Assembly (NCBI GenBank): GCA_012719125.1
Contig: JAAYAY010000250.1
Coordinates: forward strand, 1 to 42,559
Reading direction: 5' to 3'
DNA from: Planctomycetaceae bacterium
Lineage (GTDB): Bacteria > Planctomycetota > Planctomycetia > Pirellulales > Thermoguttaceae
Length of the DNA stretch: 42,559 bases
In this document: in pieces, positions 33,924-42,348 of the stretch
How the letters are laid out: each line of letters starts with the position of its first letter
Position numbering within the stretch: position 1 is the first letter of the stretch
Translations under genes and position numbers: made by a program
The notes under the pieces: model-generated
What the model was told of the DNA's origin: nothing
Database searches by the model: none
The model's input: only the letters and a program-made list of their open reading frames with translations

Positions 33924-35492
33924 TCACGCGAGGCTGCTTAGCCTTGCCACAACCGCCCGCATGGCCGGGCGGTTCGTTGCGTCCTTTGCCAATAGGGCGG
34001 CGAGCAGGTCGCGATAGGGCTCGTCGACCTGCTCGGCCAGTTCCGGGCCGATATCTCGATTCTGGAGCACCAGCAGCGTTTCCAGAATCGAGCGGTCGGG
34101 ATGGGCGGGCCGGCCGGTGAGCATCTCGTAGAGGATGAGTCCGAACGAATAGACGTCGCTGGCGATTGTTGCCGGCAGGGCCTTGGCCTGCTCGGGCGAC
34201 ATGTAGGCTGGCGTTCCCCGAATCGTGCCGTCCGAGCTGCGGCCAACATATTCGATTGTGGCGTCGATCGGCGGTATGTGCGGCTCGCTTTGGGAAGTTG
34301 CGGCCGATGCCGACGGGGCACGTTCTTGCCCACCGGCCGAGCCGGCGGCGTTTGCCAGGCCGAAGTCGACGATTTTGGCGATACCTTTTTGCGTGACGAT
34401 CACGTTGGCCGGCTTGAGATCGCCGTGCACGACGCCCTGCTCGTGGGCGTCGGCCAATCCCAAGGCGATTTGTCGGGCAAGGTCCAGGACGGCGCTGCGA
34501 TCGAGGCCCCTGGCGATGAGTTCCGACAAGGGTATGCCGTCGAGGAACTCCATGGCGATCAGAGGGAGGCCGTCTTCCTCATCGACGGCGTAGATCGTGC
34601 AGACGTTGGGGCTGTTCAGGGCGGCCGCGGCTCGGGCTTCGGTCAGGACGACGCGGCGCGACTCGAACACGTTGCGTTTGAGCACCTTGATGGCGACCAG
34701 CCGCTGGAGCCGCAGATCGTGGGCGGAGAAGACGCTGCCGAAGGAGCCTGAACCGACGGACTGGCGAATCCGGTAGCGGCCGAGAGTTCGGCCCGGGCGG
34801 AGGGCCTTTTCCGGATCGATGGTGCCGTCGGCCGAGGTCCAGTTGGCGGGGCAAAGCCCTCCGGTCTGCAAGGCGTCGAGGACGCGGAGCACCTCGTCGG
34901 GGCGGCGCCCCACGCTGAGGTTGTGTTTGACCGAGTACTGGAGGATGCCGTCGGGATCGATCACGAACAGCCCGCGGGTTGAGAGTTGCTTCTCTTCGAC
35001 CCAGACGCCGTAATCCCGGGCCGCGTTGCCGTCGGGGTCCGAGGCGAGTGGAAACCGCAGCGGGCCGAGGCCGCCCTCGGTGGGCGGTGTGGTCAGCCAT
35101 TCTCGATGGAGATCGACGGTGTCGACGCTGATTCCCAGGAGCTGGCAGTCGCGGGCGGCGAAGTCGGCCAGGTGGGCGCTGAACGACGTCAGTTCGGTGG
35201 GGCAGACGAACGAGAAATCGCGGGGGTAGAAGACGAGCACCAGCCAGTGCCCGGCGTAGTCGTTCAAGGCAACCTGGCGAGGCGCCGGATTCTCGGCACT
35301 GACGCAGGCGAGGGCAAAGGGAGGAGCGGGTTGTCCTACTTCGCAGGGGGGCATTGGCGGAGCTTTCTGGGCGGCGGTCTGGATCGCAGGTCTTGCACTT
35401 TCGGGGAAATCGGGAACGGTGTCAATGCTCGGGGGGGTGGTGGCTGGACGGTCGTGATTCGAGGTGGAAATCGCCTGCCGCATATTTGTCAT
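33924..35492 (-). CDS. Peroxiredoxin fused to a Hanks-type Ser/Thr protein kinase
   Basis: One frame joins a typical 2-Cys peroxiredoxin to a protein kinase. Numbered from ATG 35492 (522 residues), the AhpC/Prx1 part spans about 50-220. It has the peroxidatic Cys97 in DFSFVCPTEL with the preceding YPRD and the resolving Cys214 in GGLCPANW, placed as in AhpC. The kinase follows at about 237-520. It has the Gly loop GSGSFGSVF, Lys269 (VAIK), Glu285, the catalytic loop HGDLKPAN with Asp358, DFG with Asp376, and GTPAYMSPEQ. All catalytic residues are present, and the activation segment is long (about 55 residues, Ser/Ala rich). There is no membrane segment. Oxidation of the Prx part could control the kinase (inference). 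The start is uncertain: the frame opens to 35627, ATG 35354 would begin right at the Prx domain, and no ribosome site decides. Confidence 0.88.
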   Translation of the reverse strand: MTNMRQAISTSNHDRPATTPPSIDTVPDFPESARPAIQTAAQKAPPMPPCEVGQPAPPFALACVSAENPAPRQVALNDYAGHWLVLVFYPRDFSFVCPTELTSFSAHLADFAARDCQLLGISVDTVDLHREWLTTPPTEGGLGPLRFPLASDPDGNAARDYGVWVEEKQLSTRGLFVIDPDGILQYSVKHNLSVGRRPDEVLRVLDALQTGGLCPANWTSADGTIDPEKALRPGRTLGRYRIRQSVGSGSFGSVFSAHDLRLQRLVAIKVLKRNVFESRRVVLTEARAAAALNSPNVCTIYAVDEEDGLPLIAMEFLDGIPLSELIARGLDRSAVLDLARQIALGLADAHEQGVVHGDLKPANVIVTQKGIAKIVDFGLANAAGSAGGQERAPSASAATSQSEPHIPPIDATIEYVGRSSDGTIRGTPAYMSPEQAKALPATIASDVYSFGLILYEMLTGRPAHPDRSILETLLVLQNRDIGPELAEQVDEPYRDLLAALLAKDATNRPAMRAVVARLSSLA

Positions 35493-36590
35493 TGCGAAAT
35501 GGTTGCGGTCGGTGTTGTCGGTTGGTGCACTTGTCGATCGATTGCTCCATCGAACAGCGCTAGTTATCGTGTTGCGGGACAATGGTTTACGGCGTCGTCG
35601 GGCGCGCAGAATCATTTTGACTACCATGCAAAAGGGGGGATTCTGTGCTTGGCTGTCTTTTCGCTAAGTGCTTGTGGTTATTGGAGTTGGGTCGATTGTC
35701 TGGGCGGTCGTCGGTGAGGTGGTGAGCAATTACGGTGAAAAGACCGGCGGGTGCATGTGGTGGAAGGGGAAGAAAGAGGGGGAACGCTGATCGACGGTAA
35801 TCGACGCTGATCTTGTGAGGTTGGAGTTGGTCAACGGGGAGCGAGTTTTGCCAATATAGGTCTGCGGTCGCTTCTGGCGAGGTTGAGTGGTGTCAACTTT
35901 TCCTCGCTTTCATGTCTTCTGACACTTCTGGCTCAGAAGAGGGGTCTGGATTCTGTGGGTAACCACGCAATGGCGGACGGAAAGGGTCCGCGGTGCGAAC
36001 TGAGGGTATTCATTCGACAAGGGAATTGCCATGGGCGGGCGAGAAATATGGGTGTAGTCTGTTGAATGTACATTAGTATACGTATTCGACGAGGAAAGTC
36101 AATACAGGAATTGAACAGGTGGGAAGTTTCTTGGGGGGGCGGGGTGTTATGAACATGAGGTCGCGAAGGGAGCGGAGACGGGGATGCAGGCAGGGGAATT
36201 GCCTGGGCAGGGGAATGACGGCTGGCGCGAAGGTGTTGAAGGTCGGGAGGGTCCAGTCGGGCGTGGGATGCGTGGAGACGGTTGTGGAGTCACAACGACG
36301 ACATCGTTCCCTCAGGTGGAGAGGCCGATCAGTATCGGGATCTTGGTTGCTCGGATGTGCTTCACCCGGTGCTATTGCGATCTCCCTGCTGGTGGGTGGG
36401 TTCAACGGGAAGGGATGAGGTTCAGTTCACAGCTCCCGGTCGGTTGGGCCGGCGCGCAATACCGGAATCCCAATTGCCCCAGGAGTTGTCGGTTGGGCAT
36501 GAAAGAGCGACAATGACGGTGTGGTCAACCTGGGTGGGCGTTCATTCCGATGGGTGATGCGCGGCAGGTTTCTCTGAGGGATTCGAAGAT
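35493..36590. other. About 1 kb without genes, purine-rich on the plus strand
   Basis: No open frame here looks like a protein. The plus strand is rich in G and A, especially 36120-36250. Direct repeats are visible: ACGCTGATC at 35784-35792 and 35804-35812 (20 bases apart) and GGCAGGGGAAT at 36189-36199 and 36206-36216. An AT-rich patch with a loose inverted repeat (GAAT ... ATTC) lies at 36064-36087. The gap contains the promoters of the divergent peroxiredoxin-kinase and the 36591 gene, but is much longer than they need. Confidence 0.5.
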
Positions 36591-39227
36591 ATGGCGATTA
36601 CAGTTCAATGTCCGGGGTGCCAGAAGCAGTACATGCTGGATGAGGCGATGGTCGGCCGTGGAGTGCGGTGCAAGGCCTGCGGTCAGGCATTTCAAGTCTC
36701 TCAACCCACTTTCCCAGGCCTTTCGCCCGAGCCTCAATACACAGGCATTGCCGATCTATTGAACGAGGACTTTGGGGCGCCAAGTTCTGGTCCCGATCTC
36801 GCTGCTTCGAATCCGTTCTCGGCAGGAGCGCCGCGGCCTCGAAGGTATCAGTCTCGCCGCAGTCGGATGAGCGACGGGGATCTCGCGTTCCTGATGTTGG
36901 GGGCAGGCGTCTCGCTGGTGGCCCTGGGGCTGCTGTTTGTCGGAATTCCCGTTCTTGGGCTGTCGGGCACGTTGCCCACAATGGCGGCCGTCTTCATGGG
37001 CATGTTGGGAGGCGTCTCGATCGTGTTCGGTCTGCGTTCCAACCTGGCAGTGGCTCTTCCCGTTGGGGGAGGCGTGATGGCCTTCTTGTTCCTTGGGCTC
37101 CTCATCGGTCCCACCGCCACGGGCTCCGGAGAAGCGAGCGTCGATCTGCTGGCCCAGATGAATGAGTTGACTCAACTTGCCGAGTCGATTCAGGACGAGG
37201 CCAGCCTGCAGGACAACAAATCGCGATTTCTCAAGGTCTACTCGAGACTGTTGAAAACGTCGGAACGGCTGGAAGATACATCCGATGAACGCCGCCAAGA
37301 GATCCAGGAGGCGGTCAGAGACTTTGATTCGCAAATGACCGAGTTCGCGATCAGGGTTCCGCAACTGCCCGGAGGTTCTGAATTGGCGTACGAGGTAGCA
37401 GAACTCACCGCCAAAGCGTCGAAAGCGACCGCGCCGGCAATAGCCCAGACACGCCCAACGTCGGGCCCGAAGAAAGAAGCCCTGAAGACCATGGGCCGAG
37501 CGTTCTTCAGCTACCATGACGCCAACAAGGGCGTGCCGCCCGACTGGGAGTCCTTCCTGGCTTTTGTCCAGAAGTCGCCCGGTGATCTGGCCGCGATCGA
37601 GCGGCTCCGCGCCGACGGCCTGGCGGCTCAATGGGGAGTCCCTCTTCGAGAGGCGACGATCGGCACCTCCAATTTCGTTCTGGCATATGAAAAGGACGCC
37701 CTGGAGACCGGGGGCTGGGTCCTGATGATGGACGGGAGCGTGCACAATATCAGTCAGCACGCATTACGAGACAAGCTCAACGCCCAAGCGGAGATTGTCT
37801 TGAAAGCGACCGGAGAAGCACCGCCAAGCCTGCCGGAAGTGGGAATATCACCGGAGGAAACACTTGTTCGGATCTCGACCTGGGTCCCGTCCGGCTGGAG
37901 TATCCCCGCACCCCCGGAACCGGAAGAGAACCGCAAAGGGCGCGACAAAATGGCCGTGATCTATGTCCACGGCATCAAGTCCAAGGCCGTACTGGGCAAG
38001 GTGATGGCAAAACTCACTGAAGCTCAGTGGGGAAATGGAATCACCGGCGGCCCGCCCGAACCGCAAGAACCGAGCGAGTTCAAAGTCGGCAAGGTCCAGG
38101 ACATCCGCGATTATGCCAGGGCGTTGGACCTCGGCCCCATTACCGAATACGACGAGGCACGAGGACTCATTCGCCTCCATCTCGATCCGGCCAAACTTGT
38201 CGGGCGACAGGTGGCGGTTGCCGGCGTGGGAAGCCCGGCAGCGAACATCGTTCAGATTCCCCGACCTCCCGAACCCGAGGCCAGTCGCGACCGTCGCAAC
38301 GAAACTCGAAAGGACGCTGGATTCGAACCGGATGAGTTCCAAGTCACCGTCGAAGGCGTGCCCGACGACGAAACGGCACGCCAGATCGGCGCGACCATCA
38401 TGCGTCTGACCGGCGTACGGGACATCCAACTGACAGGAACCGACGGAACTCGCGAGTACCTCGCTCGAGGCGCAAAAGATATGCGGCTGTTCGCGTCGGA
38501 ACTCAAAGTTGGGTCGATTCGCCAGTACGATGAACGGCGCGGAATGATCGTCGTTCGGTTCGACGCGTCGAGACTTGCCGAAGCCCTAGCCGCTGATGAA
38601 CCAAAGCCCGTGGAGTTGCCCGCGCCGCCCGAGCCTGCAGAGACCCGCGCCGCTCGTCAGGCAGCCCAAGCTGAAGGAGGCAGGCGCGGGTTCAGCTCTC
38701 GATTCACGCAGAATGATCCCGACACGGTGGAAATTCACGTGGAAGGCGCCTCGGAGAACAACGCCGACCGGATTCGCGAGTGGATCGGGGCGCTCACGGG
38801 AAAACCGACGGGATTTTCCCACAGTGGCAATCGGTGGACCTTCCGGGCTCGCGTTGAAGACATTCGCGTGTTTGCCTCCCGCCTCGATCTGGGCCCGATC
38901 ATGCGTTATGAGGAGGAGAAGGGAATCCTCGGGATCGTACTCGAACCATCGAAACTCTCCAGAGCACTTCCCGAGGCGATCGTCTCTTCCACGCCGACCA
39001 CGGCCTTGGATAACAAGCGGCCTGCCGAAACAACCGCTTCCCCGGGAGGTTTTTCAGGAAGGCCCTTCGACCCCCGAACAGGGCCCGCCGGCCGATTTGG
39101 ACGCGGCCGAGGCTTCGGGCCGCGGATGGGCCCCAGCGGTCCCGACTCGTCCGGCGCGCCGTCTTCTCAACCCCAAGCCAATCCCCGTCCCGAAGATGGC
39201 TTTCGAGGCGGAATGCCACCTCGTTGA
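36591..39227 (+). CDS. Zinc-finger membrane protein with a triplicated domain of unknown function
   Basis: The 878-residue protein opens with an MJ0042-type zinc ribbon (C7, C10, C27, C30: CPGC ... CKAC), then a Pro/Ser linker and three membrane segments at about residues 97-172. A helical region follows (about 180-300), then a segment like the end of planctomycete pseudopilin-type DUF1559 proteins (VLMMDGSVHNIS). The rest is mainly three copies of an 80-residue unit at about 453-535, 583-664 and 713-790. Each starts with a strand such as IYVHG, VTVEG or IHVEG, and ends with an L-x-L-G-x-I-x-x-Y-D/E-E-x-x-G-I/M pattern. The C-terminus is a Gly/Pro/Arg-rich tail. I know no function for it. ATG 36591 is used, with GAGGG upstream. 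Confidence 0.85.
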   Translation: MAITVQCPGCQKQYMLDEAMVGRGVRCKACGQAFQVSQPTFPGLSPEPQYTGIADLLNEDFGAPSSGPDLAASNPFSAGAPRPRRYQSRRSRMSDGDLAFLMLGAGVSLVALGLLFVGIPVLGLSGTLPTMAAVFMGMLGGVSIVFGLRSNLAVALPVGGGVMAFLFLGLLIGPTATGSGEASVDLLAQMNELTQLAESIQDEASLQDNKSRFLKVYSRLLKTSERLEDTSDERRQEIQEAVRDFDSQMTEFAIRVPQLPGGSELAYEVAELTAKASKATAPAIAQTRPTSGPKKEALKTMGRAFFSYHDANKGVPPDWESFLAFVQKSPGDLAAIERLRADGLAAQWGVPLREATIGTSNFVLAYEKDALETGGWVLMMDGSVHNISQHALRDKLNAQAEIVLKATGEAPPSLPEVGISPEETLVRISTWVPSGWSIPAPPEPEENRKGRDKMAVIYVHGIKSKAVLGKVMAKLTEAQWGNGITGGPPEPQEPSEFKVGKVQDIRDYARALDLGPITEYDEARGLIRLHLDPAKLVGRQVAVAGVGSPAANIVQIPRPPEPEASRDRRNETRKDAGFEPDEFQVTVEGVPDDETARQIGATIMRLTGVRDIQLTGTDGTREYLARGAKDMRLFASELKVGSIRQYDERRGMIVVRFDASRLAEALAADEPKPVELPAPPEPAETRAARQAAQAEGGRRGFSSRFTQNDPDTVEIHVEGASENNADRIREWIGALTGKPTGFSHSGNRWTFRARVEDIRVFASRLDLGPIMRYEEEKGILGIVLEPSKLSRALPEAIVSSTPTTALDNKRPAETTASPGGFSGRPFDPRTGPAGRFGRGRGFGPRMGPSGPDSSGAPSSQPQANPRPEDGFRGGMPPR

Positions 39228-39290
39228 GCCCTGCCGCCACCCGCAAGAAACGGGCCTGTACCGAATTCTGTGCTCGTGATGCTGCGGGAA

Positions 39291-39343
39291 GGGGGCAGTC
39301 CCATTTTTGTGGCCTCCTGCCACAAAAATTGGGGACAGCCCCC
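39291..39343. terminator. Long hairpin between convergent genes (possible REP-like element)
   Basis: The left arm 39291-39312 and the right arm 39320-39343 pair almost completely around a CCTCCTG loop: a GC end (GGGGGC with GCCCCC), an AGTCCC/GGGGACA section and an ATTTTTGTGG/CCACAAAAAT section. The T-run and A-run inside the stem make it usable as a bidirectional terminator for the 36591 gene and the minus-strand gene at 39371. The GGGGACA...AATTTT type of sequence also recalls REP-type palindromes dispersed in environmental genomes (from memory, not searched). Confidence 0.65.
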
Positions 39344-39370
39344 AAGAAACGGTGGCGGGCTACAGGCCCC

Positions 39371-41536
39371 CTATTTGCCAAGGGTCACCAGCCCGACGGC
39401 GTCGAGGACCGCGCCGCGCCGACCGTGGATGCCGATGACAGGTGCGCCGGTCCCGCCGATCACAACGGGTGTTTTTCCGGCGGGATCGCCAACCACATCA
39501 TCCTCATAGCAGTCCGACGGATCGAGTCGCCCATCGGGCTTGATCCGCATATAGACAACCTGCACCGAAGTCACGAGATCACCTCCGGTGACCTTCAAGG
39601 CACCGATCGCATAATCCTGCCTGGACATCAGTACGCCGCCTCCCGCAGGACGCCCCCGGTCGAAGATCGCCATGTGCAGAATGACCGCCGGCTTCCCTTC
39701 CCATTTCGAAGCCCAACAAAGAAGTCCCAACACATGTTGGTTATTGCGTCCCACGTGGCGGAACTCAGAACCGCCGGAGCCACCAACGAGTTGGGTGTCT
39801 CGCGGTCTCGATTGGAAGGCCTCCACACTCGCAGTACGCTGACTCTTCAGAGAGTCGCGATCGGCCTGGCTGAGGCGGTTGATGGGCACGTCGATGGTCT
39901 TGCCTGACCTCGTTTTCAGCTTGACCATGTCGCTGCTGAAGCTCAGCATGTGCGCTTCGACGGTGAAGCTACCGCTGGCATCGGTCCAGACGCGGTAATC
40001 GGCAAGGCCCGCGGCGGTCACGGGGAGCGTTTCCGGGAATTCGCGTTCCGCCTTCGCCACCATCTCGTCAACAGTCATGCCCTCTCGTTTGGCGATCGCT
40101 TCCAGCGTTGCCGCCGCATCTCGGCGTGCCTGGCCGCTTGTCGATTCCAGCACCAGCGGAAGAGTTGACCGAATTGTGCCGATCTCGGTCAGAATCGTAC
40201 ATGCCCATTCCGACGCCAGCGAGCCCCCAGCGAGCAGTTCGGCCACGGGAATCTCGGCAGCCGGCCCCACGCTGATCAGGACCGGCGCAATTTCTTTCGG
40301 ATAGTCTTCCATCCATCGGCAGAGCCCCCGAGCAGCTTCCTCCGTCCCAATCGCCCCCAATGTTTCCATGGCGGCACGGGACAAAGGGTGTCCCGAATCG
40401 ATCGGCGCCCCGGGGAAGTACCCCCGGTCGTCGACCGCTTCGGTCAAGGCCGCCACGGCAGTCGGCGACACCCAGGTCTTGAGCGCCTTGGCGGCCTTGA
40501 CCCTCGCGGCGAGCGATTTCGAATTGCTCACAATCGCCCCCAAAGCGTCGCCAATGTCTTCCGTGGTCTCGTCGGCAGGCGAGCAAAGGAGCCGTTCGAC
40601 CGCGGCCTCCTGTTTTGCCAAGTCGCTCGATCGAAGATCTCGCAACAACTGAGTTCTCTCCCCCGGCTTCAGTGCCGTCTTGGGCAACTCTTCAAACAGG
40701 ACCCCTGAGTTGCGTTTCCACTGATCCTCAAGATCCGCAACCATGCGATTGAGCTTTGACGGGTCCATTCGGCGGCAATTGACTTGGGCAGTGACCGTCT
40801 CGCTATCGCCGTCGTTGCGAGTAAGGACTTCATACTTCATGTCGAGTTCCGAAACGATTCCTTCTCGACGGCTGAAAAGGAACGTACCGCCGCCCTTGAT
40901 ATCTACATGGGACATGCCACGGATCCCCGCGCCGCTCTCCATGGTGTACTTCTTCCTCACGCGGACCAGATCTCCCGAGTCCTGTTCGATCGAGTACTCG
41001 CTCCGTTCCGTCGCTTTCCGCTTGGGAGTGAGGCCGCCTCCAACGTTCGTGCCGGAAAATGAGCTGCTTTCGACGAACTCGAGTTCGTTCTCCCAAACCC
41101 ACTGATTCTGCGGTTTTTCAGGAAGATGCTCAATGGCAAGTGTCTCGAAGAGACCGAGGACGTAGTCGAGCGATTCGGCAAACTGGGACGCAAGCAACTT
41201 ACCTTGCCGATCGATGTTCATATAGCTCGGCGAGGCGTTGATATGAACCGGGCCCCAGTCGCGACGTCCGCCTGGCTTCTCTTTGCGGCGCGGAGCGAGC
41301 TCCCCGCGATGCAGCATGCCGATCCTATCCTCCCCGGCACTCTCCACACGGAACAAGCTGTAGCCCGTTCGCGTCTCGACGAAGTCTTTCGTGTCGATCA
41401 CAATAGTGAGATCGTAACCGTAGTGGCGTCCCGGTTTGAAATCATACTTCAGCTTCGGTGCTTGCCCCCAGACTGTTCCCGTGCAACACACGATGATCAG
41501 TGCACCAGGAAGAGAAGATCGATGAGTGGCCCGCAT
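39371..41536 (-). CDS. Secreted protein with HEAT-like repeats and an SHD1 domain
   Basis: ATG 41536 is chosen because GGAGGGG lies just upstream; the frame continues to 41602. The 721-residue product has a signal peptide (MRATHRSSLPGALIIVCCTGTVWG). The N-terminal part (about 25-265) is beta-rich and begins LKYDFKPGRHYGYDLTIVIDT. A middle helical part (about 280-480) has HEAT/PBS-like repeats (LRSSDLAKQEAAVERLL, SRAAMETLGAIGTEEAARGLC, SGQARRDAAATLEAIAK). Then an SHD1-type domain (about 512-570; RVWTDASGSFTVEAHML ... GKTIDVPINRLSQADRDSL) and a C-terminal beta domain. SHD1 domains are common in planctomycete secreted proteins, and their role there is unknown. It may be anchored or periplasmic. 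Confidence 0.85.
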   Translation of the reverse strand: MRATHRSSLPGALIIVCCTGTVWGQAPKLKYDFKPGRHYGYDLTIVIDTKDFVETRTGYSLFRVESAGEDRIGMLHRGELAPRRKEKPGGRRDWGPVHINASPSYMNIDRQGKLLASQFAESLDYVLGLFETLAIEHLPEKPQNQWVWENELEFVESSSFSGTNVGGGLTPKRKATERSEYSIEQDSGDLVRVRKKYTMESGAGIRGMSHVDIKGGGTFLFSRREGIVSELDMKYEVLTRNDGDSETVTAQVNCRRMDPSKLNRMVADLEDQWKRNSGVLFEELPKTALKPGERTQLLRDLRSSDLAKQEAAVERLLCSPADETTEDIGDALGAIVSNSKSLAARVKAAKALKTWVSPTAVAALTEAVDDRGYFPGAPIDSGHPLSRAAMETLGAIGTEEAARGLCRWMEDYPKEIAPVLISVGPAAEIPVAELLAGGSLASEWACTILTEIGTIRSTLPLVLESTSGQARRDAAATLEAIAKREGMTVDEMVAKAEREFPETLPVTAAGLADYRVWTDASGSFTVEAHMLSFSSDMVKLKTRSGKTIDVPINRLSQADRDSLKSQRTASVEAFQSRPRDTQLVGGSGGSEFRHVGRNNQHVLGLLCWASKWEGKPAVILHMAIFDRGRPAGGGVLMSRQDYAIGALKVTGGDLVTSVQVVYMRIKPDGRLDPSDCYEDDVVGDPAGKTPVVIGGTGAPVIGIHGRRGAVLDAVGLVTLGK

Positions 41537-41984
41537 AGTCCCCTCCAAGAAGGATAATGGCAAAAGACGCCTGGCGTCCGTGGCTCGACGTGCCCACCGC
41601 ACGGTGTTGATCCACCGACTACTATGATACTCGATGCGTTTTTCCTGGCAACACGATCATCCATACGACAGAGAGGATCCTCACAGGACCGGTCTACCGA
41701 TCGATCCTTGCAAGACAATCGAACAGCCACCCGCTGGGCGGGGCGTGAAACGTACGTGACCACAGAGATTTCCCCTTCGGACTTGCAATCCCCGTGCCAG
41801 TCACATGAGCGTCCGAGCGTAGTCTGCTCTGTGCACTCATGACAAAACGACATGCGTTACGAACGCCAAGGGCGACAACCCGCTTCGGTCACGTCGACCT
41901 GCACAACGACGGGACCGTTGAGCGTGGGCTGGGACGAGAAGCGTCGCACCATAACAAGCAGGAGGCAGGGGGTGGTGGAAGATG

Positions 41985-42140
41985 TTACGCCCTTACAGGG
42001 CTGCGTGAATGACGCGATCCGCCCCCGGGGCGACGGCAGGGCTCGCGGGGCTCGCCTTGCCTTTGCCCCGGGCTGATATGTTTGGGCCCCTTCGGGGCGG
42101 AGGATGGGAACCGCAGAATATCGAACAAGGAATGTCGAGG
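41985..42140. repeat. Probable dispersed-repeat sequence with hairpins
   Basis: The 41537-42348 gap holds no gene I can support. This part contains two compact hairpins, GCCCT-TAC-AGGGC at 41989-42001 and GCCCC-TTC-GGGGC at 42086-42098, and GC-rich arms around GCCCCGGGC. It continues into a TATCGAACAAGGAATGTCGA stretch at 42119-42138. Both sequence styles recall repeats scattered in planctomycete and related genomes (from memory). Within this window each occurs once. Confidence 0.4.
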
Positions 42141-42252
42141 GGCGAGGCGGGTTGATGAGGAAATGTCGGTTGCGGCCGCAGGCGGATGGCCGGTGGATTC
42201 TTGCAGGAGGCTGTCTGCGAGGACTCCGTACCAGCTTTTCCAGAGGGTCGGT

Positions 42253-42281
42253 TTCATTGGGCTTTGTCGTTGGTGTAGAAT
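42253..42281 (+). promoter_or_regulatory. Possible promoter of the DUF433 gene
   Basis: TAGAAT (42276-42281), directly preceded by TG, lies 17 bases after TTCATT (42253-42258, three of six to the -35 consensus). It would start transcription about 60 bases before the ATG at 42349. The TG-TAGAAT form also occurs upstream of phoH. Confidence 0.3.
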
Positions 42282-42348
42282 TCGGTAGCATTGCTTGCGG
42301 ACCTGCCGGCCGCGGTGGCAATCGCGGAGAATCGTTGGAGGGCCTGAC

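Noticed and set aside
33901-33925. GTTCGAATC box resembling a tRNA T-loop
   Set aside because: The T-stem pairs at only three of five positions, and no acceptor, D-arm or anticodon arm can be built upstream, so it is not a tRNA gene.
36073-36557. Several 90-110 codon frames on both strands in the gap before 36591
   Set aside because: They overlap each other, are biased in composition (Gly/Arg or Pro/Thr rich) as expected from purine-rich DNA, and have no domain or ribosome site.
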